Source: Strigamia acuminata (lineage: Eukaryota; Arthropoda; Chilopoda; Geophilomorpha; Linotaeniidae). Taken from it: a stretch of DNA of 64,000 nt. Every line of letters starts with the position of its first letter. Position 1 is the first letter of the stretch. The notes under the pieces were generated by a model that was given only the letters and a program-made list of their open reading frames with translations, was not told the DNA's origin and did not search any database. Of this stretch, positions 24,501 to 34,104 are shown in pieces. The position numbers were made by a program, and so were the translations under genes. The stretch spans positions 1,488,001-1,552,000 of the forward strand of contig OX442321.1 in the NCBI GenBank assembly GCA_949358305.1. The letters run 5' to 3'.

Positions 24501-25222
24501 CGCACTGGTATGCCAGTCAGGATTTAAACGACCCGTCTTTAGACCTGGGTCAATATTCCCTCATCATACTATACAACCAGGACGGCGCTGCGCCGCCCGG
24601 TGCTTCAATCTGGCAACTACAAAGGACGTTAACAGACACGGGCAGAAAACTTGAACCCGTCATCATCTACGGAGGCTTCGCGGGCATCGAGAAGAACTTC
24701 CCGTACATGATAACCAAACTGGAGCTTACGGTGGCCGAGAGGGCGCACTTCATCTCCTGGTATCCGTCGGTTATACTAGACAACGCTTTGTACCTAGGCA
24801 GGGCCGACCAAGCACAAAACAGGACGATAATCGAGACTCTCGGCATCACCCACGTCATCAATCTGACGTCAGACACTGCGAATGTATTCCCGGATGTGAC
24901 GTATTTGTGCTACCCCGTTACGGACTCGAAGGACGGGACATTGTTGCATTATTTTTCCGAGATTTGTAAGAGGATAGAGGGCGCCATTAATTCCGGGGGA
25001 AAGGTTTTGGTTCATTGTAACGATGGGGTTAATGCGGCCGCTACGGTGGTCATCAGTTTCTTGATGTATCAGAAAGAGTGCACCGTTGAGGATGCGCATT
25101 ATTATGTTAAGGCGCTCCGGCCTATTATTCAGCCGAATGAACATTATTTGCAGGAGTTGTCCGAGTTCGAGGCGGCTTTATTTGGGAGAAAGATCACCAG
25201 TATCGACGATCTTTGGTTTTGA
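21596..25222 (+). CDS. STYXL1: STYXL1/MK-STYX-like rhodanese-pseudophosphatase
   Basis: Two coding exons, 21596-21701 and 24291-25222, joined by GTAAGT...TTTTAG in phase 1 (A+TA gives Ile), encode 345 residues. The ATG at 21596 has a good context (ACTATGG); the frame extends upstream only through a TTG. Residues 1-57 are low-complexity (Asn/His-rich, then EPEEEE). A rhodanese/CH2-like domain follows (DCRDEEDYNRGHI, about residues 87-170) without the catalytic Cys loop. The dual-specificity phosphatase fold (about 195-335) has HCNDGVNAA: Cys278 is present but the signature Arg position (284) is Ala, so it is probably catalytically dead. The C-terminus ITSIDDLWF resembles the MK-STYX ending. 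Such proteins act as binding scaffolds in stress, apoptosis and MAPK contexts. An AATAAA lies only 16 bp after the stop. Confidence 0.88.
22220..22640. mobile_element. Possible solo LTR or retroelement remnant
   Basis: Sequence with a TATATATTTGAGC box, AATAAA and a downstream stretch resembling a 5' leader (CAACAGGTGGGAAACAC) lies in the MK-STYX-like intron. No partner LTR is in the window and ends are not defined. Confidence 0.25.
22693..23560. repeat. GGGCCCC minisatellite, about 30-bp unit
   Basis: Roughly 27 degenerate units of CTGGGCCCCAAAATAATTTT plus an A-run. The palindrome GGGCCC recurs throughout. It sits inside the intron of the MK-STYX-like gene. Confidence 0.9.
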
Positions 25223-25299
25223 TTTGAATTTTTGGGAAATAAAAATTGTATTTTTAATTTTCTACGTTTAAAATTCGGGTAGAGAAAGAGAGAGAGAGA

Positions 25300-25467
25300 A
25301 CATGGCTGCTTGGTTTTGAAATACCGTCGTAAGGTGGCGATGAAATGTCACGTGGGTTTAGTGCGCACGCGTGTTTGGCCACGGTTTTAGTAAAATTCGG
25401 CGCCATTTTTTCTCTCGCTTCGGCAGCAATATCGACGATTGCCGTTTAATTTGCTCGGGTTGGAGGT
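25300..25467 (+). promoter_or_regulatory. Candidate promoter and first exon of an unresolved gene
   Basis: CACGTG at 25351, CpGs, GGCGCCATTTT (YY1-like) and a short transcript-like segment ending GGTTGGAG with donor GTGAGA. No compatible coding exon could be assigned downstream. Confidence 0.3.
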
Positions 25468-26228
25468 GAGATTTTATTCGATTTTGTTCGTTGAATGTCG
25501 ACGTTTTTGAAATGTGTCGGCGGTTGGCGATTTGCAAACTTTCGCGACAAATTGCAAACATTTTTGAAATGTTGTTGTTCGGTTCGTGGCAGCCATGTTG
25601 GAAATGCCATACTGTCACAAACAAATTAACGATGTTTGAATGGATAGGAAACGTTTCAGTTCTGGGCGCACGTCCAAAGGAAACCGGAAATGGTTATGAA
25701 ACGAGTTTTGCGGAAGTGGTGAAACTTAAACCTTGAAATTTTACCATTTTTGTCTGGGCTTAATTCTAGTCCGTTGCGCAGTCTGTGTTGACATTTGTGC
25801 AACTGAAAAAAAAATGTTGAAATATCGATTTTCCGCTTCAAATATTTACTTATATTTATTTTTTTGATTTGGAGAAATTCTAAAAATAAAAGATAAGAAA
25901 CCCGACAAGTTTGTATTGGCTGTCAGCCATTTAAATTGTATATTTTATCAAAAGTTTAAAAAAAGACGTTGATGGTCTGCAGGAATTGCAAAATCAATGA
26001 CACCAACTGCAGATGTTAGTTCAGGAGTTTACCGCTATGGCGGCGCCATTTGTTGCTACTCACTCACTGAAAACACTTTTTTAATGTTATTAAAACATGT
26101 TTATTTCAATTCAAACCAAAGATAACAGAAAAACAGTAAATAAAACAACTGTAAAGCTTTGTCTTAATTATATAAAAATATATTTTTCAGTTTTAAAGGA
26201 TAGATTTGTACTTTTTACAAGGTAAAAT
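25468..26228. other. No recognisable gene
   Basis: Short open frames on both strands (25491-25736 plus, 25358-25624 minus) look random. Nothing else is seen. Confidence 0.4.
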
Positions 26229-26475
26229 GGTGGGGCCCCACATCTAGCGCTACACAATCTACCACGACACGATCTACCGCAACAATCCGTCCCTAAAAAA
26301 TGGTTTTTATATAAAAAAAAAACCAGTAAGGTTAGGTTCGCGGGGGTCAAGCAGCCCCCCCTTGTTAGCCCTTCTTAGGAATTAGACAAACAAAAACGTA
26401 GTCGCAGTTTCAAAAGTTGCTGTAGATCGTGTCGCGGTAAGATTTTGTCGCGCTAGATGACACGCCCCAAAATGG
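26229..26475. mobile_element. Foldback MITE with GC-rich core
   Basis: Inverted repeats at about 26243-26283 (TCTAGCGCTACACAATCTAC...) and 26416-26457 with a few mismatches. The core (TCAAGCAGCCCCCCTTGTTAG, then TTCTTAGGA) matches the block at 5110-5160 in the pogo-like MITE, showing an exchanged or shared interior. Confidence 0.65.
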
Positions 26476-26818
26476 TTACATAAATAAATGCTGCTGAGTG
26501 AAGACCACAAATTCCACAAAAAAATTCCAAATACAATATTTAAGAAAATTTTAAATTTATGTTTTGAATCAGGACCCTGAAAAAGGCTGTGAGAAGGGTC
26601 CCCCAAACCGTAAATCTGCCAATCATATTATTTCAATGATTTTTCATAATTTTTCATGATTTTACAAAATATTATTGTAAACATTAAAAAAAAACAAAGA
26701 TAATAATTATAGATATATAAAATGAAATCAGAAATTAGTTACAGCGATGTTAGTAATCGCGAGGTTTGGCCTGTAAGCGCAGATTAACGTTTGCAAGATG
26801 CAAATTTTGAAATCCCAC
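26476..26818. other. Intergenic, no gene seen
   Basis: AT-rich, no ORF or structured repeat. Confidence 0.4.
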
Positions 26819-26996
26819 TAAACTCTATTCCAAAAAGTATTACAAATACTCCCATTGGTTGGGAGATTCACAGTTCAGTTGTGTCTTGAATATGATGCTG
26901 TTTTCAGATTCCAGTAGACTTGTGCGAAGATTTTTTAAAGTGTCTCAACCAACCAACCAATGGGAGTATTTGTAATACTTTTTGGAATAGAGTTTA
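26819..26996. mobile_element. Foldback MITE, family 1, perfect 44-bp arms
   Basis: The arms 26819-26862 and 26953-26996 are exact complements (TAAACTCTATTCC...CCCATTGGTTGG). The element is 178 bp. Its right arm end overlaps and supplies the stop codon of the cysteine-rich gene read on the minus strand. A clear target duplication was not identified. Confidence 0.85.
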
Positions 26997-27242
26997 ATCA
27001 CCACTACCACCACACTCGCAGCAATGCTCTGGTTGACAAAAAAAGCAACACGCCAAGCAACAAACCGCCGCACACGTATCTCCCGCTCTAGAAAAACAAC
27101 ATTTGTAATTTTATATGTAATAAAATTCATATTTGAATTACGCCTCGGTCAGTGTCTCCGCTAAAGCACTTTTCGGTTCAGCTTGAGATGGCTGCTTGGT
27201 TATTACGTCATCTTTTTGCGTCTGCGCTTCATTATCGTTCAT
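26994..27242 (-). CDS. Small cysteine-rich two-exon protein, paralog 1
   Basis: Exons 27242-27142 and 27087-26994 with a 54-nt intron (donor GTAATT, acceptor TTTTTCTAG), phase 2, encode 64 residues. Exon 1: MNDNEAQTQKDDVITKQPSQ and an acidic tail; exon 2: TCAAVCCLACCFFCQPEHCC then ECGGSGD. There is no signal peptide. The CC-rich core could be a palmitoylated or membrane-associated segment, as in CYSTM-like proteins, or could bind metal; both are guesses. A 5' untranslated exon is likely (donor TTTCTCAG/GTAAGC near 27370; acceptor CTATGCAG before 27248). The TAA stop lies in a MITE arm, so the C-terminus is probably truncated relative to paralog 2. I do not recognise the family. Confidence 0.65.
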
Positions 27243-27797
27243 GGCCGCCTGCATAGAAAGGATAATTTTAAAAGACGTCATTTTTTGTTTTTAGGAACGG
27301 AATTTAATATTTGGACGAATTGTATGAGAAATTGTGCTTGTTGGGGGAAGAAATAAATGAACATATTAGCTTACCTGAGAAATAAGTGAAGAAATGCGCT
27401 ACAAGTGCGTAACAATGAGGAAATTAGTGCAAATAATCCATTAGAAAATCAAAGTACCCTGTTGCCCGCTGTTGAGTAAATGCGGAGCTGAATTGTTCGT
27501 GATTGGCTGAAATTATCGTCATAATTTTTATTTATTTTATTTTTATAATTAAATTCGATTAATTGATTAATTTAAGTTAATTAAATATGGAAAATCCTCA
27601 ACTATAAAGGATGGAATGTGAGTGTTCCGCAACATTTGTTCTCGCGATCATGACCTTAACCCCGAGATCTAATTCATTACGTCACGAATTCTCAGCAACG
27701 ACACAATAACACTACGGGAAGTGACGAATAATAAGTTCAACGAGAACATGGAAAATTATTTTTATTCCTATAAAAAAATTTTGAACATTTTTAGTGG

Positions 27798-28058
27798 TTA
27801 CAATCGACATCCACTGCAACAAACATTGCTGCACTCGTTGCATAATTCCGGCTCGCAACAAAAACAACAAATTGCGCACAAAGCACAAGTATCGTCAACC
27901 CTAGAAAAAATAAAATTAATTTTTAAGCAAATTTTAAATTTATTTCTTTAAAAATACCCATTTGGCGCTCCTCCAATCTCCGTGATTATCGGCCCGATTT
28001 TCGACTGCGGTTGATTCACAACGACGTCATCAAGCGGCATATCATTGTTATCATTCAT
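27798..28058 (-). CDS. Small cysteine-rich two-exon protein, paralog 2
   Basis: Exons 28058-27958 and 27900-27798, intron 57 nt (GTATTT...TTTCTAG), phase 2, 67 residues. Exon 1 has exactly the same coding length (101 nt) as paralog 1 and shares the pattern MNDN...DDVV..QP.S. Exon 2 reads VDDTCALCAICCFCCEPELC followed by NECSNVCCSGCRL, 11 cysteines in 33 residues. ATG context is ACAATGA; an upstream acceptor AAATTACAG near 28075 suggests a 5' exon. The longer in-frame extension to 28196 crosses that acceptor and is not favoured. Function unknown. Confidence 0.7.
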
Positions 28059-28401
28059 TGTCAACAACAAACTGTAATTTAGTAGCAACGTTATCAAACG
28101 GACAGTTTGTAAAAGTGTGTTACGTAAAATAAAGTCATGGAAAACTCCCACCAAATGTTTGAGCAGGTGACAGATGGTTCGTTTTATTACTGTCATAAAC
28201 GACTTATAATATCAATGTACACAAAATTAAATTATCTCGTCATATAAATGTTGAAGTTGAAGGAGTTCGTGGTCAACCATTTGCATTTTTCCTGCTCGAA
28301 ATAACATCATCAACGAAGAGGAAGGAAGCTCTCTTCAATCGACTTCTATCTTTGTTCAGTCTCGCCATCTGTTGGTGGATTTTGTAAAGTACAATAGGTG
28401 T

Positions 28402-28752
28402 GTTCAAAGTTTCGGTTTATACCGTTTATAAAAACGGCTAAAATAGTACACAAAAACGTGCCTAACCATGAATATGTTTGTTTTTAGGTCCGTTTGTTGT
28501 ATTGTTTTTGCATAAAAGTTCCTTTTCTTTCATTTAACCAACAAATTGTGGTTGTAGCTCCCTTACACTTGCAAGTCTGATCCGTCGATCTACCGTTCGA
28601 GGCAGCCATTTTGAATTAGGTTGTAAAAACCAAAATCCGCCGTAAACCGATTCATAAACCACTACAGTCGCGAATTTGGTTTATGCGGTTTTTGGTGATG
28701 GTTTTTGGCCGTTTTTGATGCCATTCCGTTTATAGAAACCGAAACTTTGAAC
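28402..28752. mobile_element. MITE with GTTCAAAGTTTCGGTTT ends
   Basis: Terminal inverted repeats GTTCAAAGTTTCGGTTT (28402-28418) and its exact complement (28736-28752), plus internal CCGTTTATA complements. No ORF. The right end lies 8 bp from the stop codon of paralog 3; a similar end is next to paralog 4 (about 30090-30105), so it was probably present before that duplication. Confidence 0.75.
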
Positions 28753-28759
28753 GTAAAGT

Positions 28760-29244
28760 TTAAGTTGAACCTGCGGAACAATCTGCACAAACTGTAAAAC
28801 AATCTGCAAAACTAGTACAAACTTCACAACAATCTGCACAATCTGTACAATTTGGACTCACTTCACAATTGACACAGCCTGTACAATTTGGACTCACTTT
28901 ACAATTGACACAATCTGTACAGCAAACTTCATTAAAACAATCTGTACAGCTAACAGTCGAATTTTGACAATTAAAACAATTACAACTATCTAAAAGAGGT
29001 TTACAACACTCTTGCAAGTCATGGAAGGTAGGAAGAGACCAAATGTCACTATTCACAACATTATTTTCCTGCAATTAAAATTTTTTTTTTTTAATTTTTA
29101 CTCTAGTGATGGAATTCAAGTTTACCGAACTAATGTTTGCGCTTCATCTAAAACAGTAAATTTTGCCACTAGCAGGGGGATTTCCGGTTCTGGTTGTGAC
29201 ATCACAACATTGTCCAGTGTATCGTTCTTGCCAGCACCATCCAT
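28760..29244 (-). CDS. Small cysteine-rich two-exon protein, paralog 3
   Basis: Exon 1 is 29244-29126 (MDGAGKNDTLDNVVMSQPEP...), 39 codons plus two bases. Exon 2 is 29048-28760 if the acceptor GTGAATAG is used, keeping phase 2 as in paralogs 1 and 2 and giving 135 residues. The stronger-looking acceptor TTTAATTGCAG (exon from 29068) would be in phase 0 and would need the weaker donor GTTCGG. Exon 2 is extremely Cys-rich and contains an internal duplication (CVNCKVSPNCTG / CVNCEVSPNCTD). Two-residue CxxC spacing suggests metal binding or disulfide cross-linking. No signal peptide. Family unknown; exact splice site uncertain. Confidence 0.6.
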
Positions 29245-29259
29245 TGGCCGAATTTAACA

Positions 29260-30192
29260 ACTAAATGTCGTAAAGTTAGCGCTTTACACTGCAAGAAATT
29301 ATAGATTTACAAAAATTTAAGTTTCGTAAATCTTTTGTTAAAGTTGTTTCTACAATATTCGTAAATTTATATTAAAGTTAAATGAAATTTGAAATTTAAC
29401 AATTAGATTTACATTGAATTTAGAAAAAAATTAAATTTAATATTTCGCATCAAATTTACATTGAATTTAGGAAAAGTTAAATTTAATATTTCACATCAAA
29501 TTTACATTTAATTTAATAGTTAAGAGAAATTTGTTGTTTAAATTTAAAAACAATTTCTTTTGCGGACAGCAACACTGCACCAAGCACAACAACATCGCAA
29601 AAATCCAAAATGGCTTACCGTTACGACCAAGTTTGCTTTAGCGCAGACCTCAGAACCTTGTGTACAACCACTTAGCCAACGGAACGTAAAACTTAGGTAC
29701 TAAACTATTTCAGACTGAATACAATTTAATCGTCGCCCTGTCTAACTTCGTTTCATTCCAGGGCGGACGTGGAGTCGGCTGGCGACCGAGTCGAGCCACG
29801 CCTTCAATGTGAATATTACCGCGATTAGAACCGAGAGTGAAAAACGAGAAAACCAATAGTTTTTAGCCGATTAAATAGATAAACGTAATCACTAACCTTC
29901 GATAATAATAGTGTTTGCACCTTGAGGAGGCCTGATAACAACATAAAGGAGCGAAAACGACTGCTTAACAACTTGGAGCAATTTTGTTTAATGAAATTCT
30001 TCTTGTAATTAAAACTAACTTATTTTAATGAATAATTAATTAATTATTTGGTAAAAACTGGCAAAAAATGGTAAAAACTGTAAAAACTGAAACTTTGAAC
30101 GTAAATTTTAAGTTGAACCTGCGCAACAATCTACACAAACTGTCTAAAAATCTGCAAAACTAGTACAACCTGCAACAATCTACACAGTCCGT
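29260..30192. other. Spacer between cysteine-rich paralogs
   Basis: Contains a tandem AAATTTACATTGAATTTAG-type repeat (about 29310-29540) and no supportable ORF. The end near 30085-30125 repeats the 3' flank of paralog 3, showing the duplication included flanking DNA. Confidence 0.5.
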
Positions 30193-30565
30193 TCAATTTG
30201 GACAGCAAAATTCACAATTGACACAATCTGTATCTGTACAGCAATCTTCAGAATTAAAACAATCTGTAGAGCAAACAGTCGAATTTTGACGATTAAAACA
30301 ATTAAAACAATCTGAAAGAGTTTTATAACACTCTAGCAAGTCATAGCAGTCTGGAAGAGACCAACTGTTATTCACAACATTATTTTCCTGCAATAAAAAA
30401 TTTTTTTTTTTTTAATTTTTACTCTGGTGATGAAATTCAAGTTTACCGAACTGGTGTTTGCGCTTCATCTAAATCAGTAAGTTCTGCCACCTCCAGGGGG
30501 ATTTCCGGTTCCGGTTGTGACGTCACAACATTGTCCAGTGTATTGTTCTCAGCAGCACCATCCAT
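30193..30565 (-). CDS. Small cysteine-rich two-exon protein, paralog 4
   Basis: Exon 1 30565-30447 (MDGAAENNTLDNVVTSQPEP, then acidic residues) has the same 119-nt coding length as paralog 3. Exon 2 30364-30193 (acceptor AATAACAG, phase 2) or from 30387 with the acceptor TTTATTGCAG, the same ambiguity as in paralog 3. Exon 2 includes LECYKTLSDCFNCFNRQNST and ends NCEFCCPN. Predicted 96 residues. Substitutions against paralog 3 keep the reading frame. CACGTG and CCAAT boxes lie 65-90 bp upstream of the ATG. Confidence 0.62.
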
Positions 30566-30627
30566 TGGCCGAATTTAACAACTAAATGTAGTAAAGTTAG
30601 CTTAGGTGTAACCTTATGGGTTTATCC

Positions 30628-30655
30628 CGCCACGTGACAACATGCAGCCAATGGG
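30628..30655 (-). promoter_or_regulatory. E-box CACGTG and CCAAT box upstream of paralog 4
   Basis: CACGTG at 30631-30636 and CCAAT (plus strand) at 30648-30652, upstream of the minus-strand ATG at 30565. The leader just before the ATG (TTAAATTCGGCC) is identical in paralog 3. Confidence 0.45.
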
Positions 30656-30659
30656 ATTT

Positions 30660-31969
30660 AGTCGGGCACCGAACAACAAAAAACCTACATGAAAAAATCA
30701 ATGAACAACACACCGAAAACAAATGAAAAAACGAAAAAAAACTTACCGCATGACTTTAGACAAAACACTGTGCGCAGACCATGCAAATTTGGCAACATGG
30801 TTCTAACGTTTGATAACATTCCAACAAACACAGTTTTTCTTTCGGTGCTGAAATGGAATCTGATTCTGCAATGTATCCACTCACTTTGAGATTGTTTTCT
30901 AGTCTGAAACAAATAAACAAAAGACTAAATGTATTTTTTGTTCAAATTTTTTGTTCAAATACCGTAAACAAACGGCAGTAACAGAGACTACAGGCACAAC
31001 AACACCAACACGAAAACACGAAAACCGAACAACAAACACGTAGAATCAAACGTCCTAACAGATCAAGCCTAAGTACAAAGACTAGGAGTGACCAGGGACA
31101 AGAGATATCTTACAGTGAGTAGATAATGTGCACCATATTTCAAAAAATCCTGCTGATGCTGACTGCGTAAACACCGAAAATCACAGACTATATTTTACCC
31201 TTTAGTAGGAACCGTCTCTCTATTTGTACAAGTGTTTTGCACTGGTGGACTAACGATCAAGGCTGACTGACTGTCCATTTGGAAAATCTTGGTCACTGTA
31301 ATCTGACATGAATTGTGCTGAAACTTCGGACAGTTTTGGAGTGGTAAACATTGCAGATGTAAGATGGGGAAGGCCACATGACTCATTCTCCTTTTTCCAC
31401 TTCATATATGAAATTGATCTGATGCATCCCAAGTCACAAGAGAACTGGAAACAGGCAAACGAGGAAACTGGAAAGTTCATCTTTCCATGTGCCGTGGGGA
31501 GGTGGAAATAAATGAGAAAATTGATTTTTGTCACATGGTTATTTGTCTAATAACTTTATTTATTTTCTATAGTGTGTACAATAAAAATGTTCAATACAAA
31601 TTTGTCATTTTTGACGTTTACATAAATGGAATGGGCACCAAAAACAGCCACAGTGGTTTTTAAAGTGATTTATGTTGTGTTTTGCTTTTTAAAAGTTCAA
31701 TTGAGGGGTCTAATTGTCATAAACGCTTTTAGGTGAAGCATCCACCTGCATAAAACGTGAGTAAATGCATAATTGTATTCCAATAAAGAGATCACAACCA
31801 CAATCCGCTGATTGAATGAAAACAAAGGGATTTTTAATTGCCACACAAGGCCGAGACGCAAAATGATAAATATCTGAAGATTGAGATGGAGATGGACGTG
31901 TTAGCGTTAGCGTAAAACCGGAAGTGGGTCCGTTAAAGTTTATTTGCGGTATAAGCACAGTGCGCCAGG
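30660..31969. other. No clear gene; diverged repeat of 33.4-33.6 kb
   Basis: A segment near 31435-31510 (AACTGGAAACAGGCAAAC..., TTCATCTTTCCATGTG) resembles 33495-33560. Open frames at 31250-31534 (minus) and 31308-31511 (plus) overlap each other and are not convincing. Confidence 0.35.
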
Positions 31970-32374
31970 TAAACTCTTTCCACATTCAAGAGGAGCCCTG
32001 GAAGCTTGGCTCCCATTGGCCTAATCTGATTACTCAGAACTGAAGTTAAACTACTGCTATGAGGAAAAGTAGTTCCCTATGATTTTTAGTCTTTTCCAGA
32101 ATAATATAAATAATAATAATAATTATTATTCTAATAATAGAAATAAAATATGTTTTATATTTTTGAAATAAAGTTTTATGTTATTTTTAATTAAAATGCA
32201 ATTTCCAAACAATAGGAAATCGATTGCAATGTCTGGACTTCTATGTGTATCTGTACGTCTGTTTCATGCATTTCTGGTGTTTTGGTTCTTTTTTCTGTAT
32301 AAATACACAAGTGAAATGGCTCGGCCAATGGGAGCCAAGCTTCCAGGGCTCCTCTTGAATGTGGAAAAAGTTTA
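31970..32374. mobile_element. Foldback MITE, family 1, 52-bp arms
   Basis: Arms 31970-32021 and 32323-32374 are complementary with about one mismatch (TAAACTCTTTCCACATTC...CCCATTGGCC). Interior AT-rich. It interrupts a 91-codon minus-strand open frame, which is therefore unlikely to be real. Confidence 0.85.
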
Positions 32375-32593
32375 GCACTCATACATTATCATAGAAACTC
32401 ATAATACAAAAACAACACTAAAACAGACCCAAAAAGGAAATTGTCTCACACACATTCACAGTTAGGCTTATTTTTGTATTCTTATTTAGGCATTTGTAAT
32501 AAATGTCAAAAGCAACATATAAACAAAAACTTCAAATGCACCGGATGTATTTTCTTTCATTAATCTACTGTGCACATTTTAGCCAATTTTCCA

Positions 32594-33142
32594 TCAATCA
32601 CCACCACCACTGTCACAGCCACCACCCCCACCACTGTCACAGCCACCACTGTCACCACCACCACTGTGACCACCACCACCACTATCACAACCACCACCAC
32701 CACCACCATCTCTGACATGATGATGAGAAATAGTGTCGCCATTATTTGTATTCAAAATTTCAGGGTTTATTCCGTCCTCAGAGCCCTTTGATTTCTCTCC
32801 AGAATGACCACGCAAATTTGTCAATGAAAATGAGTTTTCTATGTGCAAATAATCTTGGTCACGCTTGTTACAATCATCTACGTCATTCGCAGTGGAACTA
32901 GTCCACAAACTTGATCTTCGGCGTCTGTAAACATCAGATTTGTCCTGTTGGGGACGAGGTCCGAAACACCACGCACAGAGACAACAATCGTCAGTTCTGA
33001 TGAAAAATTGATTACTCATTTCACAATACACCAACAACCGATGAACAAATACTGACCCATTAGTCAGAAGTGGCGGAACTGGATCGAAATGCGTTTTGCG
33101 TCCCATCACTGGTTGCTCGGTGACCGTCGAGGCAGATTCCAT
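32594..33142 (-). CDS. Gly/Cys-rich single-exon protein of unknown function
   Basis: 182 codons from a true ATG, 9 bp after a CACGTG box. The first 150 residues are complex (VPPLLTNGSVFVHRLLVYC; TDDCCLCAWCFGPRP), followed by HHHVRDGGGGGG and a Gly/Ser/Asp/Cys tail with repeated GGCDSGGGG. The TDDCCLCAWC core recalls DDTCALCAIC of the nearby cysteine-rich family, so it could be a divergent member. The tail is encoded by an imperfect trinucleotide tract whose other strand gives Thr or His repeats. No signal peptide or membrane segment. Could be partly artefactual in the tail. Confidence 0.5.
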   Translation of the reverse strand: MESASTVTEQPVMGRKTHFDPVPPLLTNGSVFVHRLLVYCEMSNQFFIRTDDCCLCAWCFGPRPQQDKSDVYRRRRSSLWTSSTANDVDDCNKRDQDYLHIENSFSLTNLRGHSGEKSKGSEDGINPEILNTNNGDTISHHHVRDGGGGGGCDSGGGGHSGGGDSGGCDSGGGGGCDSGGGD

Positions 33143-33149
33143 GTCAACG

Positions 33150-34095
33150 AATCACGTGCAGTTCAACCACTTAATCTAATTCAGATTTAACCGTTAGATA
33201 AATACACACACACGCTCTCGTAATAAATAATAAACCACAAGAAGACAGAGAAGGTTGGATTGGCCAGCCGTCCATCTAATTCAAGTTGGCTGAACTGTTT
33301 ATTGCTTATTTACCCGGCCAACGGTTACTAAAAGGAAACTACGGAAGCTGCGAGATAACATTCGTTTTTCTCATAATGCAGTTCTATCATTATTGACTCA
33401 AATGTTGGAATTTCTTGTAGTGTCGATACACTCACCTGTTTTCACAGTTTCCAAACTTGGATAAAAAATTGAATTAACGTTTAACATGTCAGTAGAAAAC
33501 TGGAAACGGGGAAAACTGGCAAGTTCATTTTTCTAAGCGTTGTAGGGAGTTGAAAATAAAAGAGCGATCCACTGCAACCTTCAAAACACAATTCCCAAAA
33601 AATAACAACAAAATAACTACCAACAAACCTATACTTGTATACTTACTCATTACTTGATTCTCAAAATACAAAATACAAAATACAAAATAACTATTTTAAT
33701 ACAATAAAATAAAATTGAAAAAACCAAATCTTACCTTTAGTCGCTATTTTCTGCAATTTTTTAAAAATTTGAACGTTATCCTACTGCTTGGTGGCTCTTT
33801 TACGGCGAATAGTGAATTCATCATCATCCTTAGCTAGTGGAAGCTGTAAGAATAGGTGATGTGTAAGAGACGTTGTACCTGTAACAATTTAGAAATCAGA
33901 GAAAAATAATAATTGTGTTTAGTATTTGTTTCTACCTGGTGTATACCTGGTGTATTTCTCCGGTAGGAATTTCTCCGTAGTGTATTTCTCGTCAAACGGT
34001 AATGTTTGTAGCAGTTACAAAACCAATTGGTATTGAACGCATTTCTTGAGCTTTTCCGTGTAGACTGATGTGATGGTCTAAATAGATGTTTAATG
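33150..34095. other. No recognisable gene
   Basis: Short tandem words (AAATACAAAATAC at 33665, TACCTGGTGTA at 33935) only. Minus-strand open frame 33834-34100 shows no family features. Confidence 0.4.
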
Positions 34096-34104
34096 AACAA
34101 AAGA

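Noticed and set aside
31710-31985. 91-codon minus-strand ORF
   Set aside because: It starts inside a MITE arm (31970-32021) and has no family features.
32570-32791. Thr-rich and His-rich ORFs on the plus strand
   Set aside because: Complementary frames of the Gly-rich trinucleotide tract; they lack any non-repetitive conserved part.
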